In this document: positions 28,388 through 36,747 of the stretch, in pieces
Layout: each line of letters opens with the position of its first letter
Numbering within the stretch: the first letter of the stretch is position 1
Origin: an uncultured Lysobacterales bacterium
GTDB taxonomy: Bacteria; Pseudomonadota; Gammaproteobacteria; Xanthomonadales; SZUA-36
DNA length: 58,505 nucleotides
Assembly: GCA_937924405.1 (NCBI GenBank)
Contig: CALDVW010000052.1
Location: 1 to 58,505 of the forward strand
Direction: 5' to 3'
Made by a program: the position numbers and the translations under genes
Notes under the pieces: generated by a model
What the model saw: the letters and a program-made list of their open reading frames with translations, nothing else
The model's database searches: none
What the model was told of the DNA's origin: nothing

Positions 28388-29623
28388 TCAGCTGGTCATC
28401 TCCCTGAGATAAGGGCGCAGTTCTCCCCGCGCAACGACCATGCGGTGCACTTCGTCGGGCCCATCGGCCAGGCGCAGCGTCCTGGCTGCCATGTACATGG
28501 CAGCAAGCGGGAAATCCTGCGACAGTCCGAAAGCGCCGTGCATCTGGATCGCATCATCGATCACTTTCAGCGCCATGTTGGGTACCACGGTTTTGATCTT
28601 GGAAATCCACCAATGGGCTTCTTCCATTCCCTTGTTATCAATGACCCATGCGGTTTGCAGCGTCAGCAGGCGCGCCATATCAATATTCATGCGGGCATTG
28701 GCGATGACATCGTAATTGCCACCCAGTTTGGCCAGGGGGCGCCCGAAGGCCGTGCGGCTGATGGCGCGGCGGCACATCAGCTCCAACGCTTTTTCAGCCG
28801 AGCCGATAGCCCGCATGCAGTGGTGAACCCGGCCCGGGCCCAGCCGGCCCTGCGATATTTCGAAACCACGCCCGCGCCCGAGGATGATGTTGTCTTCCGG
28901 AACGCGCACATCAGTGAACGTCATTTGCATGTGACCGTGTGGCGCATCATCCATGCTGAACACATTCAGACCCCGGGTTATCTTCACGCCGGGGGTATCC
29001 ATTGGCACCAGGATTTGCGAATGCTGCCGATGCCTGGCGTTCTCCGGGTCGGTGACAGCCATAACGATCAGGATCCTGCAGCGCTCATCGCCTGCGCCTG
29101 AAATGTAAGACTTTTCACCGTTGATTACCCACTGGCCGCTTTCGAGCACGGCGGTGGTTGAAATATTGGTGGCGTCGGAGGAGGCTACGTCAGGTTCGGT
29201 CATGGCGAAAGCCGAACGGATTTTGCCGTTGAGCAGGGGTTCAAGCCACTCCTTCTTCTGTGCCTTACTCCCGTAACGTTCCAGGACCTCCATGTTCCCG
29301 GTATCCGGCGCACTGCAATTGAAGGCTTCGGCGGCCAGGTGCGCCCGCCCGGTCTCTTCCGCCAGGTAGGCGTACTCAACGGTGCTCAGGCCGTAGCCCC
29401 GTTCACTGTCAGTCAGCCAGAAATTCCACAGGCCCTGCTTCCGGGCGCTGGACTTTAGCGTTTCCAGGATCTCTTTCTGCCGCTCCGTCAGTTTCCAGCG
29501 ATCGCCTTTTTCGACCTCGGCGAAGAATTCACCATCCAGTGGCTTGACTTCCTGAGCGATGAAATTTCTGACGGCTTCAACCAGTGGCCGCACGCGTTCC
29601 GACATTCCGAGGTTCATAATCAT
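28388..29623 (-). CDS. Acyl-CoA dehydrogenase of the ACAD10/ACAD11 type (LvaC-like)
   Basis: 411 residues, FAD-dependent acyl-CoA dehydrogenase fold. Many segments resemble the dehydrogenase half of animal ACAD10/11: EAFNCSAPDTGNMEVLERYG (100-119), AMTEPDVASSDATN, RHRQHSQILVPMDTPG, RGFEISQGRLGPGRVHHCMR and, near the end, RLADGPDEVHRMVVA with the candidate catalytic Glu. In that family the enzyme eliminates phosphate from 4-phosphoacyl-CoA to open 4-hydroxy acids to beta-oxidation. The partner kinase is at 22395-23459. The start may also be at an internal Met (residue 3 or 7). Family call is strong; the pathway role is inference. Confidence 0.88.
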   Translation of the reverse strand: MIMNLGMSERVRPLVEAVRNFIAQEVKPLDGEFFAEVEKGDRWKLTERQKEILETLKSSARKQGLWNFWLTDSERGYGLSTVEYAYLAEETGRAHLAAEAFNCSAPDTGNMEVLERYGSKAQKKEWLEPLLNGKIRSAFAMTEPDVASSDATNISTTAVLESGQWVINGEKSYISGAGDERCRILIVMAVTDPENARHRQHSQILVPMDTPGVKITRGLNVFSMDDAPHGHMQMTFTDVRVPEDNIILGRGRGFEISQGRLGPGRVHHCMRAIGSAEKALELMCRRAISRTAFGRPLAKLGGNYDVIANARMNIDMARLLTLQTAWVIDNKGMEEAHWWISKIKTVVPNMALKVIDDAIQMHGAFGLSQDFPLAAMYMAARTLRLADGPDEVHRMVVARGELRPYLREMTS

Positions 29624-29681
29624 GTCCCGCTAAATCTGTATTGTCCGATGGTAACGCAGCAATCGACGGTTGCCGCGCCGC

Positions 29682-30803
29682 TTAGTACCCGCGAATTTTT
29701 GCAAAGCGATCCAGGTGGAAGTGGTGGTCGCCGTATAACGTTTCGAGAATCTGGCAGCGTTTCAGAAAAAATCCGATTTCAAATTCATCGGTCATTCCAA
29801 TTCCGCCGTGCATCTGGATAGCTTCCGTCGCTGCATGGTGTGCTGTCACTCCGAGCTTGGCTTTGGTCAGGCTGGATATCTCCGCATCACCTCCTGGTTT
29901 ATCATCTAATGTCTGCAGCGCCTTCAGAACCAGTGATTTGCACATCTCAATCTCGCCGTGCAGTTTGGCCGCCCGATGTTGCAGTGACTGGAAGCTGCCG
30001 ATGGGCACACCGAATTGTTTTCGTTCTTTAAGATACTCCAGGGTCCTTGCGAACACTTCCTGCGCAATGCCCAGCATTTCAGCAGCAGCCCCGATACGGG
30101 CGGCATCGAGGACTTGATCCAATATGACCTGGCCGCCATGCAGTTTGCCCAGGAGACTGTCGGCGGCAAGTTCGACCTGGTCGAAGGTCACATGCGCCGC
30201 CACACTGATATCCAGCACCGGGTAACGCTCAACACGAACGCCTTTCGCGTCAGCAGGGACGAGGAAAAGAGATATTCCGTTACCTGTCCATGCGCTGACA
30301 ATGTAGGTGTTGGCAACGTGGCCATCCACAACGGCTGTTTTGCGGCCGCTCAGTACGAAACTATGTTCCAGCACTTCAGCTTCTGTGGCTACCCGTTCCG
30401 GTTGATGTTGTGCGCTTTCATCGCAGGCAAGAGCCAACAGAAGTTCACCACTGACTACATCCGGCAGGATGGTGGCGCATTGTTCCGGAGAGCCTGTCAG
30501 TGTCAGGGCGCTGACAGCGGTAAGCGCGGTACTCAGCAGAGGGCTGGGGGTCAGTGTTCGGCCGCATTCTTCCAGCACAATGCCCAAGCCGGAATAGCCA
30601 TATTCCAGGCCTCCATGTTTTTCAGGAACCAGGATAGCCGTCCAACCCATGTCAGCCATTTCTGTCCAGATTTCACTCGAAAAGCCCTTGAGGTTTCCGC
30701 TGTCCCGAATTTCTCTCAGATGACTGACGGGTGCACGCTCCTGCAGAAAGTTTCGGGCTGCATCCCGAAGCATCACCTGTTCTTCATTGAGTACGAGTGC
30801 CAT
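29682..30803 (-). CDS. Acyl-CoA dehydrogenase, probable non-catalytic/small partner subunit
   Basis: 373 residues with a full acyl-CoA dehydrogenase fold: an N-terminal helical domain with VPEKHGGLEYGYSGLGIVLEE, a middle beta domain and C-terminal helices (RKQFGVPIGSFQSLQHRAA; IQMHGGIGMTDE). The C terminus reads LYGDHHFHLDRFA where most family members have a Gly-Thr/x-Glu catalytic segment. The neighbouring 30816-31997 gene has it (GGTSEIQ). Such pairs are known as heteromeric dehydrogenases (for example PimC/PimD, ChsE1/ChsE2). It lies 12 bases after its partner. Confidence 0.87.
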   Translation of the reverse strand: MALVLNEEQVMLRDAARNFLQERAPVSHLREIRDSGNLKGFSSEIWTEMADMGWTAILVPEKHGGLEYGYSGLGIVLEECGRTLTPSPLLSTALTAVSALTLTGSPEQCATILPDVVSGELLLALACDESAQHQPERVATEAEVLEHSFVLSGRKTAVVDGHVANTYIVSAWTGNGISLFLVPADAKGVRVERYPVLDISVAAHVTFDQVELAADSLLGKLHGGQVILDQVLDAARIGAAAEMLGIAQEVFARTLEYLKERKQFGVPIGSFQSLQHRAAKLHGEIEMCKSLVLKALQTLDDKPGGDAEISSLTKAKLGVTAHHAATEAIQMHGGIGMTDEFEIGFFLKRCQILETLYGDHHFHLDRFAKIRGY

Positions 30804-30815
30804 GGTGATCTGTCC

Positions 30816-31997
30816 TTATCCGGGTAAGCCAAGAATATGCTTGGCTACGATGTTCAACTGAATCTCGGAGGTGCCCCCTTCGATGGAATTTCCCTTGCTG
30901 CGCAACCAGGATTTCGGCAATTGGCCATCATGGCTATCTTTGCCTTCCCAGACCAGGGATTCACTGCCGCCGATTGCCATCAGCAGTTCGTTGCGGCGCT
31001 TATTGAGCTCCGTGCCGTAATACTTGAACATGGAGGAAGCGGCGCCCAGGCTGACACCAGCTTTCACTTCGTCACGGGCCCGCTCGATAGTGAGTTCAAG
31101 GCATCGGATGTCCATCTCGAATTGTGCAATGTCGCCGCGTAGCATGGTGTTATGCAAAATTCCGTTTTCCGTACCAAGGGTGTGAATGGCGGTTTTACTG
31201 ACGGGTATGGTTCCGGCCCGGAGAAGCCCGGAACCCGCAATCATTTCCCTTTCGTGAGTCAGTAGATATTTGGCCACGGTCCAGCCCTGATTTACTTCAC
31301 CGATCACCTGATTTTTCTCGACCCGCACGTCTTTGAAGATGGTCTCGGTGAAGGGCGACTTGCCGCTGATAAGCTTAATGGGCCTGGTTGACACCCCCGG
31401 AGTGGCCATATCGAAAAGCACGAAACTGATACCTTGGTGCTTGCTGGCATCAAAATTCGTTCGGACCAGGCAAAACATCCAGTCACCGAGGTCGCCGTAG
31501 GAAGTCCACACCTTGGATCCGTTCAAAATAAAATGATCACCATGATCATCGGCCCGGGCCTGAAGGCTGGCTAGATCGGAACCGGCATTGGGCTCGCTGT
31601 AGCCCTGTGCCCAGCGGATCTCGCCGCGGGCTATTGCCGGCAAGTGCTGTTTCTTCAGTTCTTCACTGCCAAATTTCAACAGAGCGGGGCCCAGCATGGA
31701 GATGCCGAAACTCTCCAGCGGAGGCCTGGCATGAATGCGCGCCAACTCATCTTTGAGGATTTTGTTCTGCTCACGGTTTAAACCGCCACCGCCGAACTCT
31801 GTTGGCCAGGTCGGAACCGTCCACCCCTTTTGTGACATGCGCTGCAGCCACAAACGCTGGTCTTCACTCTGGAATTTGCAATTTCGTCCTCCCCAGCAGG
31901 GGTCAGCCTCCGAACGATAGGGATGTCTCATGGCTTCGGGGCAATTGGCTTCGAGCCAATCTCGGGCTTCCAGTCGAAATGAATCCAGTTCTGTCAC
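30816..31997 (-). CDS. Acyl-CoA dehydrogenase, catalytic/large partner subunit
   Basis: 393 residues. The FAD-binding segment is GYSEPNAGSDLASLQ, then HFILNGSKVWTSYG, and the C-terminal RSKGNSIEGGTSEIQLNIVA contains the usual catalytic Glu and the end helix ILGLPG. The type is common in steroid, terpenoid and dicarboxylic-acid beta-oxidation clusters. First gene of the leftward operon (three dehydrogenases, MaoC, QOR-like, glpD). Substrate is not evident. Confidence 0.88.
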   Translation of the reverse strand: MTELDSFRLEARDWLEANCPEAMRHPYRSEADPCWGGRNCKFQSEDQRLWLQRMSQKGWTVPTWPTEFGGGGLNREQNKILKDELARIHARPPLESFGISMLGPALLKFGSEELKKQHLPAIARGEIRWAQGYSEPNAGSDLASLQARADDHGDHFILNGSKVWTSYGDLGDWMFCLVRTNFDASKHQGISFVLFDMATPGVSTRPIKLISGKSPFTETIFKDVRVEKNQVIGEVNQGWTVAKYLLTHEREMIAGSGLLRAGTIPVSKTAIHTLGTENGILHNTMLRGDIAQFEMDIRCLELTIERARDEVKAGVSLGAASSMFKYYGTELNKRRNELLMAIGGSESLVWEGKDSHDGQLPKSWLRSKGNSIEGGTSEIQLNIVAKHILGLPG

Positions 31998-32092
31998 TGC
32001 GGGTTCCCATTAATCGGGTAGGAGTTTTTAGTCCCCGGCGCTCATGTGGCTGGTCATGCCGAAGGCGCCGCGGTTGAAGAACATCATACAAA

Positions 32093-32120
32093 AAAACCGC
32101 GGCCAATTGGCCGCGGTTTT
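32093..32120 (-). terminator. Strong Rho-independent terminator (usable in both directions)
   Basis: Perfect stem CCGCGGCC (32097-32104), loop AATT, GGCCGCGG (32109-32116), with an A-run before and a T-run after it. On the minus strand it ends the 32146-32931 transcript with a run of seven T. It isolates the acyl-CoA operon from read-through. Confidence 0.93.
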
Positions 32121-32145
32121 CAATTATTTATCTGCCTTTGAAAAA

Positions 32146-32931
32146 TCAGTCGCCAGTACTCATGGAGGCGTCTTCGTCATGTTCCCATATCTGGAATTCA
32201 GAACTCCATGCGGACTCCGAGAAATCCGCCATCAATTCAGCTGCCGCCTCGGCCGAGCCCATGTGCCTGGCCAGGAATTCCATGAAACCTTCTTCGTCTC
32301 GGTCCATGTCGGCAAAGCTCTTGTGGGGAATGATGATCGACCCCTGCGACTTTCCGCCGATGGTGCTCGACCACACCCAGCTATGATCCGAGGTAGCCCA
32401 GCCCTGGTTGAGGGCGATTTGGCTCATTTTGTTGCGTGCCGCGTCATATTGGCCAATCTTGCCCGGTTTCAGGTTGAATTCCGTGACGGCGAACAATTTG
32501 TAAGGGCCGCTTTCTTCGTTCCAGTTGGAGTTTTCCCAGTCGAGATTTTCAAAATAGTGCGAAATATTTTCTATGTGCGGAGTTACGTGCTCCCCGAAGT
32601 GATCACCAATATTCTCTGCGGCCTCACGCCATTCGCTATAAGCGTCCTGGTCCGCCCAACTGAAACAGCAGAATCGAATGGCCACCCGATTGAGTTCATC
32701 ACCCAGCATCGGCGAATATACCTGCCAGGCTCGGGGATCGCCGTGTTCGGCCCTGAAAGCCATGTGTTTCTCAATTGCTTCGTATAATTCAGATCCCTGG
32801 CCGGCTTTGGCCGTAATGAGCCACACATCCGCCAGGGGCGGTGGGTTATCTTTGGCCATAGAGGCGGCCGGTAACATGAAAATGAGTGCGGCAATTACGC
32901 CCAGAAAGAAAATTGCAGGTTTTTTCGACAT
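32146..32931 (-). CDS. Secreted protein of unknown function with two similar halves
   Basis: 261 residues from the ATG at 32931, with GAGGG eight bases upstream. A clear signal peptide ends at AASMA-KDNPPP. The mature protein seems to hold two related ferredoxin-like (dimeric alpha/beta-barrel, ABM-like) units: ADVWLITAKAGQGSELYEAI at about 34 and YKLFAVTEFNLKPGKIGQYD at about 142, each followed by an aromatic-rich strand (FCCFSWADQDAY; SWVWSSTIGG). Cys-Cys and several Trp residues are notable. I do not recognise a named family. It has its own terminator and is divergent from prfB. Confidence 0.75.
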   Translation of the reverse strand: MSKKPAIFFLGVIAALIFMLPAASMAKDNPPPLADVWLITAKAGQGSELYEAIEKHMAFRAEHGDPRAWQVYSPMLGDELNRVAIRFCCFSWADQDAYSEWREAAENIGDHFGEHVTPHIENISHYFENLDWENSNWNEESGPYKLFAVTEFNLKPGKIGQYDAARNKMSQIALNQGWATSDHSWVWSSTIGGKSQGSIIIPHKSFADMDRDEEGFMEFLARHMGSAEAAAELMADFSESAWSSEFQIWEHDEDASMSTGD

Positions 32932-33035
32932 TGCTGTTCCCTCATAATAAAAAGTCAATAATCACCATAACAGTATATAACGCACTACGGTTGCTGGTGT
33001 AAACTGCAGCGCTTTGCCATCTTCGGATCAGATAC

Positions 33036-34131
33036 GTGGAAACCAACCTCCAAACCAACCTCATTGAAGACCTTACGCGCCGTGCCGAGGCGCTTAGGGG
33101 GTACCTTTGACTATGCTGTCACGCGTGACCGCCTGGAAGAGGTAGGCCGGGAGCTGGAAAACCCCGACATCTGGAATAACCCGGAGCAGGCCCAGGCGCT
33201 CGGCCGTGAACGCGCACAACTGGAATCCATCGTTTCGACACTCGATACGCTCGCAAGCGGCCTGCACGATGCAGGCGAGATGCTCCAACTGGCCATCGAG
33301 GAGCAGGACGAGGAAATTGTCCAGGCCGTCAACAGTGACCTCGAGGAAATGCGGGAAAAAGTCGAACGGCTCGAGTTTCGGCGCATGTTCTCCGGCGAAA
33401 TGGATGCCAGTCCCTGCTACCTTGACATTCAGGCGGGTTCGGGCGGCACCGAGGCACAGGATTGGGCGGAGATGTTACTGCGAATGTACCTGCGGTGGGC
33501 TGAGCGCCGTGGCTGGAAAACGGACCTGGTGGAAGTTTCCTCCGGTGACGTGGCCGGAATCAAGAGCGCGACCATTCATATCACCGGCGACTACGCCTAT
33601 GGTTGGTGCCGAACGGAAACCGGCGTGCACCGGCTGGTGCGTAAATCACCGTTTGATTCCGGAAACCGCCGTCATACTTCGTTTGCCGCTGTCTTCGTAG
33701 CCCCGGAAGTAGATGACAATATCGAGATCGATCTCAATCCGGCGGACCTCAGAATAGACGTTTACCGTGCTTCCGGTGCAGGTGGACAGCACGTCAATAC
33801 CACCGATTCCGCCGTGCGGATTACCCACCTTCCCAGCGGGATTGTGGTTCAATGCCAGAACGACCGGTCGCAGCACAAGAACAAGGATCACGCGATGAAG
33901 CAAATGCGTGCCAAACTGTACGAAATGGAAATGCAGAAACAGATGGAAGAACACCAGAAACTGGAAGATTCCAAGTCTGATATTGGCTGGGGCAGCCAAA
34001 TTCGCTCTTACGTGCTGGACCAGTCCCGGATCAAGGATCTGCGCACCAGTGTGGAAGTGGGCAATACCCAGGGTGTGCTGGACGGTGACCTGGACCAGTT
34101 CGTAGAAGCATCCCTCAAGCAGGGTCTGTAA
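33036..34131 (+). CDS. prfB: Peptide chain release factor 2 with programmed +1 frameshift
   Basis: RF2 ends translation at UGA and UAA. The gene is in two frames: 24 codons from the GTG at 33036 to CTT (33105-33107), an in-frame TGA at 33108-33110, then the +1 frame from GAC at 33109 to 34131, total 364 residues (E. coli 365). The shift site reads AGG GGG TAC CTT TGA C, matching E. coli: an internal Shine-Dalgarno AGGGGG, slippery CTT and poor-context UGA. The joined protein reads [17 protein letters not shown]. The SPF anticodon tripeptide and the GGQ motif ([14 protein letters not shown]) are present. RF2 shortage promotes its own synthesis. An in-frame 12-base repeat encodes ETNL-QTNL at the start. 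Confidence 0.97.
33096..33111 (+). promoter_or_regulatory. RF2 programmed frameshift site
   Basis: AGGGGG TAC CTT TGA C. The purine block acts as an anti-Shine-Dalgarno binding spur three bases before the CTT-TGA slip point. Translation at UGA either ends when RF2 is ample or shifts +1. This is the established autoregulation of RF2. Confidence 0.95.
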
Positions 34132-34198
34132 TGCAGGAGCGAACCGGTTGCCTGGTGCTTTCCGATAACGGTAGCAATAACCATCGATAGTGAATGTA

Positions 34199-35716
34199 AT
34201 GACTGACAAACACACAAGCCTGACGTCGGAAACAGATGAAAATCGCCTGATTGCCGAACGGCGGGGCAAGCTGAATGAATTACGCGACGCCGGACAGGCC
34301 TATCCGAACGATTTCCGCAAAAACAGCACCAGCGGCTCGCTGATCGAGCGGTTTGCGGATTCCGATGCTGATGAACTGGCGCAAGTCGAGGAAGTCTTTG
34401 CCGTGGCCGGGCGCATGATGGCCAAGCGCGTCATGGGAAAAATCGCTTTCGTCCGGCTACAGGATCGCAACGGTTCGATCCAGTTGATGATTCAGCGGGA
34501 CAATCTGCCGGAAGGTGTTTTTCAGCAATTCAAACACTGGGATGTGGGAGATATCATAGGTGGAGCGGGGCGCATCATCCGCACGCAAAAAGGGGAACTA
34601 TCCATTCGCGTCAGCGAGTTGCGTTTACTCTCCAAATCACTGCGTCCTCTGCCCGAGAAATTTCATGGGCTGACCGATACAGAAGTGCGCTACCGGCAAC
34701 GCTATGTCGACCTGATCATGAACGAAGAATCACGGGACGTTTTCCGAATCCGTTCAAGGATCATTACCTACATTCGTTCATTCATGGAGGCACCCGGACG
34801 GGATTTCCTGGAAGTGGAAACTCCGATGATGCACCCCATCCCGGGTGGCGCGGCCGCCAGGCCGTTTATCACTCACCACAATGCGCTGGACCTGCAAATG
34901 TATCTGCGCGTGGCGCCTGAGCTGTACCTCAAGCGCCTGATCGTGGGCGGACTCGGGCGCGTCTACGAAATCAACCGCAACTTCCGCAACGAGGGTGTCT
35001 CGACCCGTCATAACCCCGAATTCACCATGCTGGAATTTTACTGGGCCTATGCCGATTACTCCGACCTGATCGACCTGACAGAAAGCATGCTGGTCGGATT
35101 GACCGAGTCGGTCGCCGGCGGCTGCAAAGTCAACTACCAGGGTCAGGAGATCGATTTCAGCGGCCCATACCAGAGAATGACAGTCGAGGAGGCTGTCAGG
35201 AAATACAATCCCAAACTAGCCAATGCCGACTTGTGGAATGAGAAATTTCTGCGGGCCGCCTGCGAAGCGCTCCAGATCCATACTGAAAAAAACTGGGGGC
35301 CGGGCAAGCTTTTAACCGAACTGTTCGAGGGAACAGTCGAAGAACATCTCCTGCAGCCCACGTTCATCACTCATTATCCGACCGAAGTTTCGCCGCTTTC
35401 CCGTCGCAACGATGATAATCCGGATGTTACCGACCGCTTCGAATTGTTCATTTGCGGCCGTGAAATTGCCAACGGGTTTTCGGAGTTGAACGACCCGGAA
35501 GATCAGGCGGAAAGATTCCGGGCGCAGGTGGCGAACAAGGATGCGGGGGATCTGGAAGCAATGCATTTTGACGATGATTACATTCGGGCGCTGGAGTATG
35601 GCATGCCGCCCACAGCCGGTGAGGGTATCGGAATCGACCGGTTGGTGATGATCTACACCGACTCACCATCGATCCGGGATGTCCTGCTTTTTCCCTACAT
35701 GAGGCCTGAAGCCTGA
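34199..35716 (+). CDS. lysS: Lysyl-tRNA synthetase, class II
   Basis: 505 residues from the ATG at 34199 (GTG at 34190 is an alternative). The anticodon-binding OB domain occupies about 55-170. The class II core follows with motif 1 ([21 protein letters not shown]), motif 2 ([26 protein letters not shown] region) and motif 3 ([14 protein letters not shown]). It charges tRNA-Lys. The prfB-lysS order with a short gap (67 bases) is standard in Gammaproteobacteria. Confidence 0.97.
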   Translation: MTDKHTSLTSETDENRLIAERRGKLNELRDAGQAYPNDFRKNSTSGSLIERFADSDADELAQVEEVFAVAGRMMAKRVMGKIAFVRLQDRNGSIQLMIQRDNLPEGVFQQFKHWDVGDIIGGAGRIIRTQKGELSIRVSELRLLSKSLRPLPEKFHGLTDTEVRYRQRYVDLIMNEESRDVFRIRSRIITYIRSFMEAPGRDFLEVETPMMHPIPGGAAARPFITHHNALDLQMYLRVAPELYLKRLIVGGLGRVYEINRNFRNEGVSTRHNPEFTMLEFYWAYADYSDLIDLTESMLVGLTESVAGGCKVNYQGQEIDFSGPYQRMTVEEAVRKYNPKLANADLWNEKFLRAACEALQIHTEKNWGPGKLLTELFEGTVEEHLLQPTFITHYPTEVSPLSRRNDDNPDVTDRFELFICGREIANGFSELNDPEDQAERFRAQVANKDAGDLEAMHFDDDYIRALEYGMPPTAGEGIGIDRLVMIYTDSPSIRDVLLFPYMRPEA

Positions 35717-35729
35717 ACCCGGATATTCC

Positions 35730-36728
35730 ATGGAACCCGCTGTATCCGTCATTATGCCGGTGCGCAATGGAGGCGCATTCCTGAAAACGGCGGTTGAGAG
35801 CATTCTCGGGCAGAGTTTTACATCGCTGGAGCTGATACTGGTCGACGATCACAGTGATGATTCTTCAATCGACCGGCTCTGCCTGGGCGATTCGCGTCTC
35901 CGCGTGATTAAAAATACCGGTTCCGGAGTCAGCAGCGCGTTCAACACGGGGTTTGGGCAAGCCCTGGGCCCGTTGCTGGCGCGGATGGATGCCGATGACA
36001 TCGCCTTACCCCAAAGAATAGAGCGCCAGGTTGCATACCTTGGGCATCACCCCGAAGTTGACTTGTGCGGTTGCTGCGTCGAAATTTTCGCGGAAGATGG
36101 AGTGGGCGGTGGAAATCTCAGGTATCAGGCCTGGCTGAATGGCTGCCGGTCGGCGGAATCCATTCACCGGGAGATGTTCATAGAAAGCCCCATTCCAAAT
36201 CCGACGGCCATGTTCAGGCGGCAGGCCTTATCCAGGCTCGGAGGCTATAACGAACCCGGTTGGCCGGAAGACTACGATCTGTATCTTAGAGCGGACATGA
36301 TGGGCATGAAAATGGGCAAACCCGAAGAGGTGTTGCTCAGGTGGCGCGAACACGGACAAAGGCTGACCCGCACCGCACCGAGGTATGCCTGGAAGCGCTT
36401 CCAGGCAGCCAAGGCCCACTATCTGTCAAGGCACCGCTTGCTGGGAAAGGGGCCGTTCATCATCTGGGGGGCAGGCCCGGGAGGCCGCCTGATGCATGAT
36501 CTCCTGCTGCGCGAAGGAACCCGGGTGGAGGGTTTTCTGGAGGTCCATCCCAGGCGCATAGGAGGAGAGAAGCGCGGATTGCCCGTATGGCCGGTCGAAG
36601 AAATCGAGCGGAGGCGCGATGCGTTCATACTGGCCGCCGTTGGCGCGGCAGGCGCCCGGGAGCAGATTCGCGGGTACCTGCTGCAGCATGATTTCGTCGA
36701 GGGTGAAAATTTCCTGTTCGTGGCCTAG
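35730..36728 (+). CDS. Family-2 glycosyltransferase with C-terminal nucleotide-binding-like domain
   Basis: 332 residues. The GT-A domain (1-230) starts VSVIMPVRNGGAFLKTAV and has VDDHSDDSS and the metal-binding ARMDADDIALPQR. A second domain (about 235-332) begins with the Rossmann-like IIWGAGPGGRLMHDLL and resembles the N-terminal part of PglD-type sugar acyltransferases or the GT/epimerase sensor folds. The combination suggests a modular enzyme of surface-glycan synthesis, but no other glycan genes are near. It starts 13 bases after lysS. Confidence 0.82.
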   Translation: MEPAVSVIMPVRNGGAFLKTAVESILGQSFTSLELILVDDHSDDSSIDRLCLGDSRLRVIKNTGSGVSSAFNTGFGQALGPLLARMDADDIALPQRIERQVAYLGHHPEVDLCGCCVEIFAEDGVGGGNLRYQAWLNGCRSAESIHREMFIESPIPNPTAMFRRQALSRLGGYNEPGWPEDYDLYLRADMMGMKMGKPEEVLLRWREHGQRLTRTAPRYAWKRFQAAKAHYLSRHRLLGKGPFIIWGAGPGGRLMHDLLLREGTRVEGFLEVHPRRIGGEKRGLPVWPVEEIERRRDAFILAAVGAAGAREQIRGYLLQHDFVEGENFLFVA

Positions 36729-36747
36729 ATTAATTAAGATATCAGCC

